Source: Pseudomonas eucalypticola (GTDB lineage Bacteria > Pseudomonadota > Gammaproteobacteria > Pseudomonadales > Pseudomonadaceae). From it: 64,000 nt of DNA. The notes under the pieces are model-generated. The model made no database searches, was not told the DNA's origin, and saw only the letters and a program-made list of their open reading frames with translations. The stretch's first letter is position 1. Each line of letters opens with the position of its first letter. Position numbers and translations under genes: made by a program. The stretch lies in assembly GCF_013374995.1 (NCBI RefSeq), contig NZ_CP056030.1:372001-436000 (forward strand). The letters are read 5' to 3'. Positions 36,431 through 44,414 of the stretch are shown in pieces.

Positions 36431-36455
36431 AGCGCCCCACGGGGCGCTTTTTTTG
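36431..36455 (+). terminator. Terminator of secB
   Basis: AGCGCCCC-AC-GGGGCGCT followed by TTTTTTTG; an 8-bp GC stem with a T-run, 20 bases after the secB stop. Confidence 0.9.
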
Positions 36456-36482
36456 TAGCTGCTGCCGTCAGGCGGTAGAGCC

Positions 36483-36938
36483 TCAGGCGAAACCCAGCTG
36501 GCGCCAGGCTTCGTACACCGCGATGGCCACGGTGTTGGACAGGTTCAGGCTGCGGCAGCCCTCGCGCATCGGCAAGCGCAGGCGCTGGTCGCTGCCCAGC
36601 GGGTCCAGCACCTCGGGCGGCAGGCCGCGGCTTTCCGGGCCGAACAGGAAGGCGTCGCCGTCGGCGAAGCTTACTTCGTAGAACGGCTTGGAGCCCTTGG
36701 TGGTGAACGCGAACAGCCGCGGGTTGCCCAGCGACTCCAGGCAACTGGCGAGGTCGGCGTGGCGCTTGAGCGTGGCGTACTCATGGTAATCGAGCCCGGC
36801 CCGGCGCAGGCGCTTGTCATCGAGCTCGAAGCCGATCGGTTCGATCAAGTGCAGGTGGCAGCCGCTGTTGGCGCATAGCCGTATAATGTTGCCTGTATTG
36901 GGCGGTATCTCTGGTTGAAAAAGGATGACGTGAAACAT
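36483..36938 (-). CDS. trmL: tRNA (cytidine(34)-2'-O)-methyltransferase TrmL
   Basis: Encodes 151 residues from ATG 36938 (MFHVILFQPEIPPNTGNIIR). SPOUT-family motifs are present: NTGNIIRLCANSGCHLHLIE, LFGPESRGLPPEVLD and MREGCRSLNLSNTVAIAVYE, which forms the SAM-binding trefoil knot. TrmL methylates the wobble base of leucine tRNAs. The start is inside CATG, so the ATG of the divergent gene at 36937 shares two base pairs with it. The long upstream reading to 37673 runs through the tandem repeats and is rejected. Confidence 0.95.
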   Translation of the reverse strand: MFHVILFQPEIPPNTGNIIRLCANSGCHLHLIEPIGFELDDKRLRRAGLDYHEYATLKRHADLASCLESLGNPRLFAFTTKGSKPFYEVSFADGDAFLFGPESRGLPPEVLDPLGSDQRLRLPMREGCRSLNLSNTVAIAVYEAWRQLGFA

Positions 36939-37377
36939 GCACGGCTCCGAACTGAAAGACGGGCAGCATTCTACCCCTGAACCGGACCCGCGTCCGAGCC
37001 TGTTCCCGCGCGTACTGTTCTCCCTGGCGCTGATTGGCCTGATGGTGGGCCTGATGATCGGCAAACTGACCAACCCCGATACCCTGGAATTGATCAAGAT
37101 CGAGGAGGAGCCCGCGGCCCTGGTGCTGTGGTTCACCGCCGAGCCCAAGGTGCAGACCACCACCGTGGACGGTGCCCTGGTGGTGCAGTTCCAGGCCCAT
37201 GGCCTGACCCGTAGCGGCCAGGTGGACATCGACGGCAAGAAGGCCAACTGGCGTACCCAGCCGGGAGACAGCGGCCTGTTGCTGAACGTGATCGCGGCGC
37301 GCCCCTTGCAGGGGGATATCAGCGGTGAGAAAGAGGAAGGGCGCTGGAGGCTGAAGCTCAGCCTCCGGGAGGAATAA
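36937..37377 (+). CDS. Hypothetical single-pass membrane protein
   Basis: Encodes 146 residues (MHGSELKDGQHSTPEPDPRP...). One hydrophobic helix (RVLFSLALIGLMVGLMIGKL) near residues 25-45 is followed by about 95 residues, predicted periplasmic, with beta-strand character (ALVLWFTAEPKVQTTTVDGA, LVVQFQAHGLTRSGQVDIDG). I do not recognise the family. It diverges from trmL with start codons overlapping in the palindrome CATG, so there is no room for two separate promoters. Each promoter must lie within the other gene or one must be leader-free. Confidence 0.8.
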   Translation: MHGSELKDGQHSTPEPDPRPSLFPRVLFSLALIGLMVGLMIGKLTNPDTLELIKIEEEPAALVLWFTAEPKVQTTTVDGALVVQFQAHGLTRSGQVDIDGKKANWRTQPGDSGLLLNVIAARPLQGDISGEKEEGRWRLKLSLREE

Positions 37378-37381
37378 AAGA

Positions 37382-37609
37382 GGGAATCCCCGGCCTGCCT
37401 GTACCAAGGTCCCCAAAAGCGGGATGGGAACGCAGCGCTGGTCGCGTGCTGCGCGCCCCGTTGTAAAGAAGGGGAATCCCCGGCCTGCCTGTACCAAGGT
37501 CCCCAAAACGGGTGTGGGACCGCCGCGCTCGTCGAGGGCTGCGCGTCCCGGTGTAAAGAGGGGATTCCCCGGCCTGCCTGTACCAAGGACCCCAAAACTG
37601 GGTGTGTCG
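37382..37609. repeat. Tandem repeat, about 90 bp, 2.5 copies
   Basis: GGGAATCCCCGGCCTGCCTG then TACCAAGG starts at 37382 and 37472, and a variant begins GGGATTCCCCGG at 37561. Units are about 90 and 89 bases long and share TACCAAGGTCCCCAAAA near the start and GTAAAG near the end. The third copy is partial. The array sits directly after the membrane-protein gene. It is not CRISPR-like, because there are no unique spacers between short repeats. It may be an expanded REP-like intergenic element. Confidence 0.8.
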
Positions 37610-37854
37610 CTGTTCTTGCCTTTGCCCTTACTACATTGCAGCGTGCGTGCCAGTTTTGAAAAAATGCGCTCATGAGGTTGCGGTTTTGTGATCCCCAGGC
37701 CCGCAGCCCTTGTATTTCGTGGGTTGGGTGACGAAAGGTATTTTTCTGAAGGGTGGGCGGCAGGCCATTTTTTACCTGAAGCAGGGCAAAAATGCCTTCT
37801 GCCGGTGCACGAAAAATGCGCGGTGCACACTGTGGGAGCTGGCATGAAAAAGCC

Positions 37855-37892
37855 CGCCAGGGTCGCTGGCGGGCTCTTTTTAACGGTACGGC
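37855..37892. terminator. Terminator downstream of ntrC
   Basis: AAAAAGCCCGCCAGG then GTCGCTGGCGGGCTCTTTTT forms an AGCCCGCCAG/CTGGCGGGCT stem with A- and T-runs on both sides, three bases from the ntrC stop. It can act on either strand. Confidence 0.85.
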
Positions 37893-37895
37893 GGA

Positions 37896-39332
37896 TCAGG
37901 CGTCGTCGCCCTCATCGTCATCCCCACCGTCGACCTTCATGCCCAGCTCCTTGATCTTGCGCGTCAAGGTGTTGCGGCCCCAGCCCAGGAGCACGGCGGC
38001 GTCGCGGCGGCGGCCGGCGGTGTGCTTCAGGGCGGTCTCGATCATGATGCGCTCGAAGCTTGGCACCGCGCTGTCCAGCAAGCTGGACTGGCCGCGGGCC
38101 AGGGCCTGGTCGGCCCATTGGCGCAGGGCCTGCTCCCAGTTGGTCACGGGGGCGGCATCCTGCGGCAGGCTGAGCAGCTCGGGCGGCAGGTCGCCGATGT
38201 GCACTTCGCGCCCCGACGCCATCACCGTGATCCAGCGGCAGGTGTTTTCCAGCTGGCGCACGTTGCCGGGCCATGGCAGGTTTTTCAGGTATTCCTCGGT
38301 CTCGGCCTTGAGCAGCTTGGGCTCCACGGCCAGCTCCTGGGCGGCGCGGCTGAGGAAGTGCTTGGCCAGGGTCGGAATGTCTTCACGGCGGTCTGACAGG
38401 CGCGGGATGTGGATGCGGATGACGTTGAGGCGGTGGAACAAGTCTTCGCGGAACTTGCCAGCATGCACCAGGGTTTCCAGGTTCTGGTGGGTCGCGGCGA
38501 TGATGCGCACGTCTACCTTCACGGGGGTGTGGCCGCCCACACGGTAGAACTCGCCGTCGGCCAGCACGCGCAGCAGGCGGGTCTGGGTGTCGGCCGGCAT
38601 GTCACCGATCTCGTCCAGGAACAGGGTACCGCCGTCGGCTTGCTCAAAGCGGCCGCGACGCAGGTTGGCCGCGCCGGTGAACGCTCCTTTTTCGTGGCCG
38701 AACAGCTCGGACTCCATCAGGTCCTTGGGGATGGCGGCCATGTTCAGGGCAATGAACGGCGAGGCGGCGCGCGGGCTGTGGCGGTGCAGCGCGTGGGCCA
38801 CCAGTTCTTTACCGGTACCCGATTCACCGTTGATCAGCACGGTGATGTTGGAGTGGCTGAGGCGGCCGATGGCGCGGAAAACTTCCTGCATCGCCGGCGC
38901 TTCGCCGATGATTTCCGGGGTGCGCGTCAGGGTTGGTACTTCGGTCAGGCCCTGCTGCTCCTGGGCGTGCTGGTTGGCGCGCTTGACCAGTGCCACGGCT
39001 TCGTCCACGTCGAACGGCTTGGGCAGGTATTCGAACGCACCGCCCTGGTACGACGCCACGGCGCTGTCCAGGTCCGAATGGGCGGTCATGATGATCACCG
39101 GCAGGCGCGGGAACTGCTCGCGGATGCGCGCCAGCAGGTCCAGGCCGCTGGCACCCGGCATACGGATGTCGGAGATGATCACATCGGGCTGCTGGCGGGC
39201 CAGCCGGCTCATCACGCCATCGGCACTGTCGAAGCTTTGGGTGGTCATGCCTTCCTGTTGCAAGGCTTTTTCCAGTACCCAACGGATGGAACGGTCGTCA
39301 TCGACGATCCAGACAGTTTCACTACGGCTCAT
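37896..39332 (-). CDS. ntrC: Nitrogen regulator NtrC (sigma54 activator)
   Basis: Encodes 478 residues. A receiver domain (VWIVDDDRSIRWVLEKAL) has the phosphoryl Asp in DVIISDIRMPGASGLDLLAR. The AAA+ domain follows, with Walker A INGESGTGKELVAHAL, the sigma54-contact loop HEKGAFTGAANLRRGRF and Walker B LDEIGDMPADTQTRLL. The C-terminal Fis-type HTH reads RRRDAAVLLGWGRNTLTRKI. It activates glnA and other nitrogen genes when phosphorylated by NtrB. The start overlaps the ntrB stop by four bases (ATGA). It ends in an acidic tail (GGDDDEGDDA). Confidence 0.97.
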   Translation of the reverse strand: MSRSETVWIVDDDRSIRWVLEKALQQEGMTTQSFDSADGVMSRLARQQPDVIISDIRMPGASGLDLLARIREQFPRLPVIIMTAHSDLDSAVASYQGGAFEYLPKPFDVDEAVALVKRANQHAQEQQGLTEVPTLTRTPEIIGEAPAMQEVFRAIGRLSHSNITVLINGESGTGKELVAHALHRHSPRAASPFIALNMAAIPKDLMESELFGHEKGAFTGAANLRRGRFEQADGGTLFLDEIGDMPADTQTRLLRVLADGEFYRVGGHTPVKVDVRIIAATHQNLETLVHAGKFREDLFHRLNVIRIHIPRLSDRREDIPTLAKHFLSRAAQELAVEPKLLKAETEEYLKNLPWPGNVRQLENTCRWITVMASGREVHIGDLPPELLSLPQDAAPVTNWEQALRQWADQALARGQSSLLDSAVPSFERIMIETALKHTAGRRRDAAVLLGWGRNTLTRKIKELGMKVDGGDDDEGDDA

Positions 39333-40414
39333 GACGAAGCAGCTCCTTGTTCCAGCGGCAGGAAGATCGAGAAGGTGGTGTGGCCAGGGTGGCTTTCACA
39401 CTCGATCAGCCCTTGGTGCTGGCTGATGATGTTCTGGGTAATGGCCAGGCCCAGGCCTGTGCCGTCGGGGCGCCCACTGACCATCGGGTAGAAGATGGTT
39501 TCCTGGAGCTCGGCCGGGATACCGGGTCCGTTGTCGGTGATTTCTATCTTGGTCACCAGCCGGTGGCGGGTGTGGCCAATGGTGAACTGGCGCATGGTAC
39601 GGGTGCGCAGGCTGATGCGGCCCAGGCGCAGCTCATTCTGGCCGCTGATGGCCTGCATGGCGTTGCGCACGATATTGAGCACGGCCTGAATCATCTGCTC
39701 GCGGTCGATGAGCACGTCCGGAATGCTCGGGTCATAGTCGCGCACCAGGGTGATGCCACCTTGTGCCTCGGCTTCCACCAGGCTCGATACACGCTCCAGC
39801 ACTTCGTGCACGTTGGTCATGGCCAGCGAGGGCAGCTTGTTGGAACCCAGCATGCGGTCCACCAGGTTGCGCAGGCGGTCAGCCTCTTCAATGATGACGT
39901 TGGTGTAGTCCTTGAGGCTTTCCTCGGGCAGTTCTCGGGCCAGCAGTTGCGCGGCGCCACGAATGCCGCCCAGCGGGTTCTTTATTTCGTGTGCCAGGCC
40001 ACGCACCAGCATCTTGGTGGTTTCCTGCTTGGACAGCTGGGCCTCCTCCTTGGTGATGCGCAGCAGCCGGTCGCGTGGGTGCACCTCCAGCAGCAGCAGG
40101 GTAGCGCCATTGCTCAGAATGGGGGTTACCGCATAGTCCACGGTCAGGGTCTGCCCGGTCAGCGCGGTCAGCATGGCTTCGCGCTTGGTGAACGGGTGTG
40201 CCTGTTCCACGGCCTGGCGCAAGGAGTTGAGGGCTTCGGCCGACTCGGTGAACAGTTCGCTGATGAATTGCCCATGGCTGCGCTGGCCGCTGATGGCCAG
40301 CAGCATCTCTGCAGCCGGGTTCATGTACTCCAGGCGCAGTTCGGCATTGAGCAGAATGGTGGCGGTGGTCAGGTTGTCCAGTAGCAGTCGGTGCAGTGCA
40401 TCACTGATGGTCAT
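39329..40414 (-). CDS. ntrB: Nitrogen sensor kinase NtrB
   Basis: Encodes 361 residues with no membrane segments. A PAS domain (LLLDNLTTATILLNAELRLE) is followed by the HisKA dimerisation box RGLAHEIKNPLGGIRGAAQL with the phosphoryl His, then the ATPase with NIVRNAMQAI, ITDNGPGIPAELQETIFYP and GTGLGLAITQNII. NtrB phosphorylates or dephosphorylates NtrC under control of PII. It is the promoter-proximal gene of ntrBC. A candidate NtrC-type site lies upstream at 40645-40659. Confidence 0.97.
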   Translation of the reverse strand: MTISDALHRLLLDNLTTATILLNAELRLEYMNPAAEMLLAISGQRSHGQFISELFTESAEALNSLRQAVEQAHPFTKREAMLTALTGQTLTVDYAVTPILSNGATLLLLEVHPRDRLLRITKEEAQLSKQETTKMLVRGLAHEIKNPLGGIRGAAQLLARELPEESLKDYTNVIIEEADRLRNLVDRMLGSNKLPSLAMTNVHEVLERVSSLVEAEAQGGITLVRDYDPSIPDVLIDREQMIQAVLNIVRNAMQAISGQNELRLGRISLRTRTMRQFTIGHTRHRLVTKIEITDNGPGIPAELQETIFYPMVSGRPDGTGLGLAITQNIISQHQGLIECESHPGHTTFSIFLPLEQGAASS

Positions 40415-40644
40415 TTGCTGTCGTTGACCTCTTTTGGCTCACGGCCGCCGGGTTTCGGTCCGAAGCGGCGCGGGCTGGTAATCCGCTGATACAACTAAAA
40501 TGCAAGAACCAAACCAAGGCTCCGAAAAGAAGCGCGGCCAACGAAAAATAGCGCTTTCCCTGCTCATTAAATGACGCCGCCCCGGTTGTCTCGTTCAGGT
40601 TTGACCCAAAATGGGCTGGGCGTGCATAAAACCAGGCTTTTCAT

Positions 40645-40659
40645 GCACCAAAATGAAGC
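40645..40659. promoter_or_regulatory. Possible NtrC-type binding site upstream of ntrB
   Basis: GCACCAAAATGAAGC matches the left half (GCAC) and spacing of NtrC sites (GCAC-N7-GTGC), with a weak right half. It stands about 230 bases upstream of the ntrB start, in the 271-base space 40415-40685, which otherwise holds no gene I can support. Autoregulation of ntrBC is known in enteric bacteria; here it is inference. Confidence 0.3.
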
Positions 40660-40685
40660 GGCAGGCGTTCACTATAGCCCGTCGC

Positions 40686-41282
40686 TCAGTCGTCGTCCTC
40701 TGGCTTGTCTGCCAGCGGGCATTCCGGGCGCACACCGTAGTCTTCTGCCGTGCAGGGGTTGATGCGACGCTTCTGGATCAGCGAAATCCGTTGCATGTGA
40801 AAAGGCTGCGCTGGCGTGCGTTCAATCACCGTTTCCTGGTTATCGATGATCTCCGCCGCAAGTTGGTGCGTGCCGCGGTCAATGTTCTGCAAGGGGAACA
40901 CCGGGCTCACGGTTGGGCCGGCGATGACCTTGCCGTCGAGCAGCAAGCGATAACCGTGGTTGGGCATCAGCACCGGTTCACTGGTGACGGTGACGATCAT
41001 GTTGCCACCGCCATCGTGAATGGTGGCATCGGGCTCAGGGATGAGGATGCGCAGCATGTCGTAGTGGGCGATGGCCTGTTTGCGCTTGGCCTTGCGTGCC
41101 GGCGTGGGCGGCGGCGGAGTGGCGGTCATGCTGTTGCTTGGGCGTATGTCCACCCGGGTGGCATTGGCGTGGGGCTTGTCGGTATAGACCCGGTTGCCCT
41201 GGGCATCGACATAGGTATAGACCTCGGCCGCCGCACTGGCTGACATCACCAGCAGCAGGGCAGCCAACAGCAGGCGGTTCAT
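40686..41282 (-). CDS. DUF4124-domain periplasmic protein
   Basis: Encodes 198 residues. A signal peptide (MNRLLLAALLLVMSASAAAE) precedes VYTYVDAQGNRVYTDKPHAN, the DUF4124 motif. The C-terminal region is beta-rich (PVLMPNHGYRLLLDGKVIAG, then HQLAAEIIDNQETVIERTPA). It is paralogous to the next gene on the strand, and the stop of that gene overlaps its start by four bases. The family is common in gammaproteobacteria and its function is not known. Confidence 0.85.
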   Translation of the reverse strand: MNRLLLAALLLVMSASAAAEVYTYVDAQGNRVYTDKPHANATRVDIRPSNSMTATPPPPTPARKAKRKQAIAHYDMLRILIPEPDATIHDGGGNMIVTVTSEPVLMPNHGYRLLLDGKVIAGPTVSPVFPLQNIDRGTHQLAAEIIDNQETVIERTPAQPFHMQRISLIQKRRINPCTAEDYGVRPECPLADKPEDDD

Positions 41283-41812
41283 GGGCGTTTTCCGGCAGGG
41301 GGCAGGTGGAAGCGTTGCAGGGTGAAGGTGACAGTGGGGCTCTGTTGCACCACTCGGTCGTTGAGCAGTACCTGCACCGCCAGGCTGTGGTCGCCGCGGT
41401 CGATGTTGACCAACTGCAGGCGCGGCACATTGGTGGGCTGGCCGTAGGGCTGGTCGTCCAGCAGCAGGCGCAGGCGGTGTTCGGGGCGCAGGCGCGGGTC
41501 GATCAGCACGCCTACGGTAAAGGTGCCGTTGTTGGCGCGCAGGGCTTCCTCGCTGGGAATGTCAGTCAGTTGCAAGGTGCGGTAGGCCTGCACGTTATTG
41601 TCGTTGCGCTGGCGCGGTGGAGGCGCCATTGGCGCCACGGGAGCCTGTTGCTGCACGCTGTTGAGTGGTGGCAGTTCTACCGTCTGGGCCGGCGTGCCCT
41701 GGGGCGGCTGGTTGGAATAGGCGGTATTGCCCTCGGCATCGGTGTATTTGTAGATCTGGGCGGCTGCGGGCAGGGCCACCAGCATCAGTAACCAGATGAG
41801 GCATGAACGCAT
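41279..41812 (-). CDS. DUF4124-domain periplasmic protein, paralogue
   Basis: Encodes 177 residues from ATG 41812. A signal peptide (MRSCLIWLLMLVALPAAAQI) precedes YKYTDAEGNTAYSNQPPQGT, the DUF4124 motif. A Pro/Gln-rich linker leads to a C-terminal domain resembling the neighbouring gene's (RPEHRLRLLLDDQPYGQPTN, then HSLAVQVLLNDRVVQQSPTV). The two genes arose by duplication and are coupled by a 4-base overlap. They are likely co-exported; role unknown. The longer reading to 41938 has no signal peptide and is rejected. Confidence 0.85.
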   Translation of the reverse strand: MRSCLIWLLMLVALPAAAQIYKYTDAEGNTAYSNQPPQGTPAQTVELPPLNSVQQQAPVAPMAPPPRQRNDNNVQAYRTLQLTDIPSEEALRANNGTFTVGVLIDPRLRPEHRLRLLLDDQPYGQPTNVPRLQLVNIDRGDHSLAVQVLLNDRVVQQSPTVTFTLQRFHLPPAGKRP

Positions 41813-42018
41813 GAGCGCTTCCTGTCGACCATGGAAAGAGGGCCCGGCGGGCCAAGCTCGCAGCATAGAACAGAATGGCCGGGCGCAGTTGCGCCAGATG
41901 GCCCGCTTCCCCTGTAGCAGCGGACCCGGCCGCGTCACATGCGCCGCGCAGTATCAGGCGCACCGCACGCATCGCCGACGCGACCAGCGTGAGAAGCTCC
42001 CGAAGACAATTGCGTGAC

Positions 42019-42570
42019 TCAGGATGGTGCGCTGCACAGCTCCCCAGTGGCGCGAACCAGCGCCTGATGCTGCAACGGGTCCGCTTTTCGTGCACCGATG
42101 GCAGCCGCCAGCCAGCGTGGGCATTGGGCATCTGTGCGCGATGGGGCGAACGCGGCCAGGCGTTCCAGCAGTTGTTTCTGCAGCACATCCAGTTGCGGGC
42201 GGATCTCCTTGGCCAGGTCTGCGCGTGGCGTGCCGGGCGCACTGCCTTGCTGGTTCCATTGCGACAGCAGGCTGTATTGCACCAGCTTGTTGGCTTCGAT
42301 CTGCGCGGCGAAGAACTGCTCGGCCAGGGCGCCGTCCAGCTTGTAGTCGGCGGCGAGTTTGCCGGCGCCAGCGATCACGTCCCGTTCGCGGGGCGCATCG
42401 AGCACTGGCTTATGGCTGTCCCATTTGGTCAGGGCCACCTTGGGCGCTACCTCCAGGCGTTGCGCCACGCTATCGAGCAGCGGTGCAAGGGTGGCCGGGG
42501 CATCGGCAAAGGCGGGCAGGGTGAAGGCTGCGGTGCACAGCAGCAGGGTGCGGGAAATGAAAGGGGGCAT
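42019..42570 (-). CDS. Periplasmic chorismate mutase (AroQ-gamma-like)
   Basis: Encodes 183 residues. A signal peptide (MPPFISRTLLLCTAAFTLPA, then FA) precedes an all-helical domain. The chorismate-mutase pattern is LLDSVAQRLEVAPKVALTKW (first Arg and Lys), AAQIEANKLVQYSLLSQWNQ and a C-terminal Cys pair that may form a disulfide (QCPRWLAAAIG, then ELCSAPS). Secreted *AroQ enzymes convert chorismate to prephenate outside the cytosol; their purpose is unclear. It is a monocistronic gene with no aromatic pathway neighbours. Confidence 0.85.
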   Translation of the reverse strand: MPPFISRTLLLCTAAFTLPAFADAPATLAPLLDSVAQRLEVAPKVALTKWDSHKPVLDAPRERDVIAGAGKLAADYKLDGALAEQFFAAQIEANKLVQYSLLSQWNQQGSAPGTPRADLAKEIRPQLDVLQKQLLERLAAFAPSRTDAQCPRWLAAAIGARKADPLQHQALVRATGELCSAPS

Positions 42571-42613
42571 GGGCTTTCCTTGTTTTTATACGAATGACGG
42601 CTTTATTGACGCA

Positions 42614-42644
42614 TAAAAAAGACCTCCCGAAGGAGGCCTTTTTC
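42614..42644. terminator. Terminator downstream of glnA
   Basis: AAAAAAGACCTCC-CGAA-GGAGGCCTTTTTC forms a GACCTCC/GGAGGCC-type stem with A- and T-runs. It serves glnA (minus strand, 31 bases away). Confidence 0.85.
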
Positions 42645-42675
42645 AAATCACGCGGCTTGCGCCAGCGTCACGGGA

Positions 42676-44082
42676 TCAGCAGCTGTAGTACAGCTCGTAT
42701 TCCAGTGGGTGTACGAAGGTACGAACCTTGATTTCTTCTTCGCTTTTCAGGGCGATGTAAGCGTCGATGAAGTCGTCGCTGAAAACGCCGCCTTTGGTCA
42801 GGAACGCACGACCTTTGTCCAGCTCTTCCAGGGCTTCTTTCAGGCTGCCGCAAACTTGTGGGATCTCTTTGGCCTCTTCAGGCGGCAGGTCATACAGGTT
42901 TTTGTCAGCAGCGTCGCCAGGGTGGATCTTGTTCTGGATACCGTCCAGGCCGGCCATCAGCAGCGCTGCGAAGGCCAGGTATGGGTTGGCAGCCGGATCC
43001 GGGAAGCGAGCTTCGATACGACGGCCACGTGGGCTATTGACGTAAGGAATGCGGATCGAAGCCGAACGGTTACGGGCCGAGTAGGCCAGCATTACCGGCG
43101 CTTCGAAGCCTGGCACCAGACGCTTGTACGAGTTGGTCGAAGGGTTGGTGAAACCGTTCAGGGCCTTACCGTGCTTGATGATACCGCCGATGAAGTACAG
43201 GGCGGTGTCGGACAGGCCGGCATAGCCTTCGCCAGCGAAGGTGTTCTTGCCATCTTTGGCGATGGACATGTGCACGTGCATGCCCGAGCCGTTGTCGCCG
43301 TACAGAGGCTTTGGCATGAAGGTAGCGGTGCGACCGTAAGCGTCGGCAACGTTGTGCACGACGTACTTCAGGGTCTGGACTTCGTCAGCCTTCTTCACCA
43401 GGGTGTTGAACTTGACGCCGATTTCGTTCTGGCCGGCAGTCGCCACTTCGTGGTGGTGGACTTCAACGACCTGGCCCATCTCTTCCAGTGCGTTGCACAT
43501 GGCAGTACGGATTTCGTGGTCGTGGTCGAACGGAGGTACTGGGAAGTAGCCGCCCTTGACGCCTGGACGGTGGCCCTTGTTGCCGCCTTCCACGTCCTGG
43601 TCGGACATCCACGAACCCTGTTCGGAGAAGATCTTGAACATGGAACCGGAAATGTCGGACTTGAACTTCACTTCGTCGAAGATGAAGAACTCTGGCTCCG
43701 GGCCGGCGAATACAGTGTCACCGATACCGGTCGACTTCAGGTATTCTTCAGCGCGGTGAGCGATGGCACGTGGGTCGCGATCGTAACCTTGCATGGTCGA
43801 AGGTTCGATGATGTCGCAAACCAGGATCAGGGTAGGCTCTTCGGTGAACGGGTCCAGAACGGCGGTTTCGTCGTCCGGCAGCAGGATCATGTCGGAGGCT
43901 TCGATGCCTTTCCAGCCAGCGATGGAGGAACCGTCGAACATCTTGCCGACTTCGAAGAAGTCATCTTCCAGCGCGTCACGGGCTGGCATGGTGACGTGGT
44001 GCTGGGTGCCTTTGGTGTCAGTGAAGCGCAGATCAATCCACTTGACGTCATGATCTTTGATGAGTTGAACCGACTTCGACAT
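42676..44082 (-). CDS. glnA: Glutamine synthetase, type I (GlnA)
   Basis: Encodes 468 residues from ATG 44082 ([20 protein letters not shown]), after a strong GGAGGACAAC ribosome site. The enzyme makes glutamine from glutamate, ammonia and ATP as a dodecamer. Visible signatures are [47 protein letters not shown] and [20 protein letters not shown]. The adenylylation Tyr lies in [14 protein letters not shown], so the GlnE/PII cascade should control it. The long upstream frame to 44346 is an extension through the promoter. A sigma54 promoter and NtrC-type sites lie upstream. Confidence 0.98.
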   Translation of the reverse strand: MSKSVQLIKDHDVKWIDLRFTDTKGTQHHVTMPARDALEDDFFEVGKMFDGSSIAGWKGIEASDMILLPDDETAVLDPFTEEPTLILVCDIIEPSTMQGYDRDPRAIAHRAEEYLKSTGIGDTVFAGPEPEFFIFDEVKFKSDISGSMFKIFSEQGSWMSDQDVEGGNKGHRPGVKGGYFPVPPFDHDHEIRTAMCNALEEMGQVVEVHHHEVATAGQNEIGVKFNTLVKKADEVQTLKYVVHNVADAYGRTATFMPKPLYGDNGSGMHVHMSIAKDGKNTFAGEGYAGLSDTALYFIGGIIKHGKALNGFTNPSTNSYKRLVPGFEAPVMLAYSARNRSASIRIPYVNSPRGRRIEARFPDPAANPYLAFAALLMAGLDGIQNKIHPGDAADKNLYDLPPEEAKEIPQVCGSLKEALEELDKGRAFLTKGGVFSDDFIDAYIALKSEEEIKVRTFVHPLEYELYYSC

Positions 44083-44180
44083 GTTGTCCTCCGGGGTGAA
44101 TAAGGGCTGGTAGTGGTGAGCCCTGTAATTTGGGTGATGCCGGGCGCGATAGTCTGCCAAGGCAACCTGCCTCACAAGGG

Positions 44181-44196
44181 AGCAATTTGCATGCCA
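44181..44196 (-). promoter_or_regulatory. Sigma54-type promoter of glnA
   Basis: Read on the minus strand, TGGCATGCAAATTGCT has GG (-24) and GC (-12) ten bases apart and fits the consensus TGGCAC-N5-TTGC closely. Transcription would start near 44170, giving a leader of about 88 bases. Confidence 0.75.
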
Positions 44197-44281
44197 GTGC
44201 CCCGAGATGGGTTTTTTGCCCCAAACCCAGGCGTTTCGGCGTATTTTCGGCAAATTGCGCCGTTTTGTCGCACTGATTTGA

Positions 44282-44315
44282 TGCGCTAGCAATCTGTAGC
44301 GCACCATAATGACGC
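44282..44315. promoter_or_regulatory. Candidate NtrC-binding region upstream of glnA
   Basis: TGCGCTA-N8-TAGCGCA (44282-44303) is a perfect inverted repeat. GCACCATAATGACGC (44301-44315) resembles the NtrC site GCAC-N7-GTGC. Both lie about 90-130 bases upstream of the -24 element, the normal position of NtrC enhancers. Binding is not shown by sequence alone. Confidence 0.5.
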
Positions 44316-44414
44316 ACAGAAAACCTTCTGTACGATAGTTGGTCAAACCTTGAGCAATTTCCGCTATAATCCTGCCCCCTCTTTTTCGGCTGGCACCTGG
44401 CGCGCTGTTTTTTC

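Noticed and set aside
37382..37609. Possible CRISPR array
   Set aside because: Units are about 90 bases and almost identical throughout; there are no short repeats separated by unique spacers and no cas genes.
42709..44103. Plus-strand frame of 464 codons
   Set aside because: Antisense shadow of glnA.
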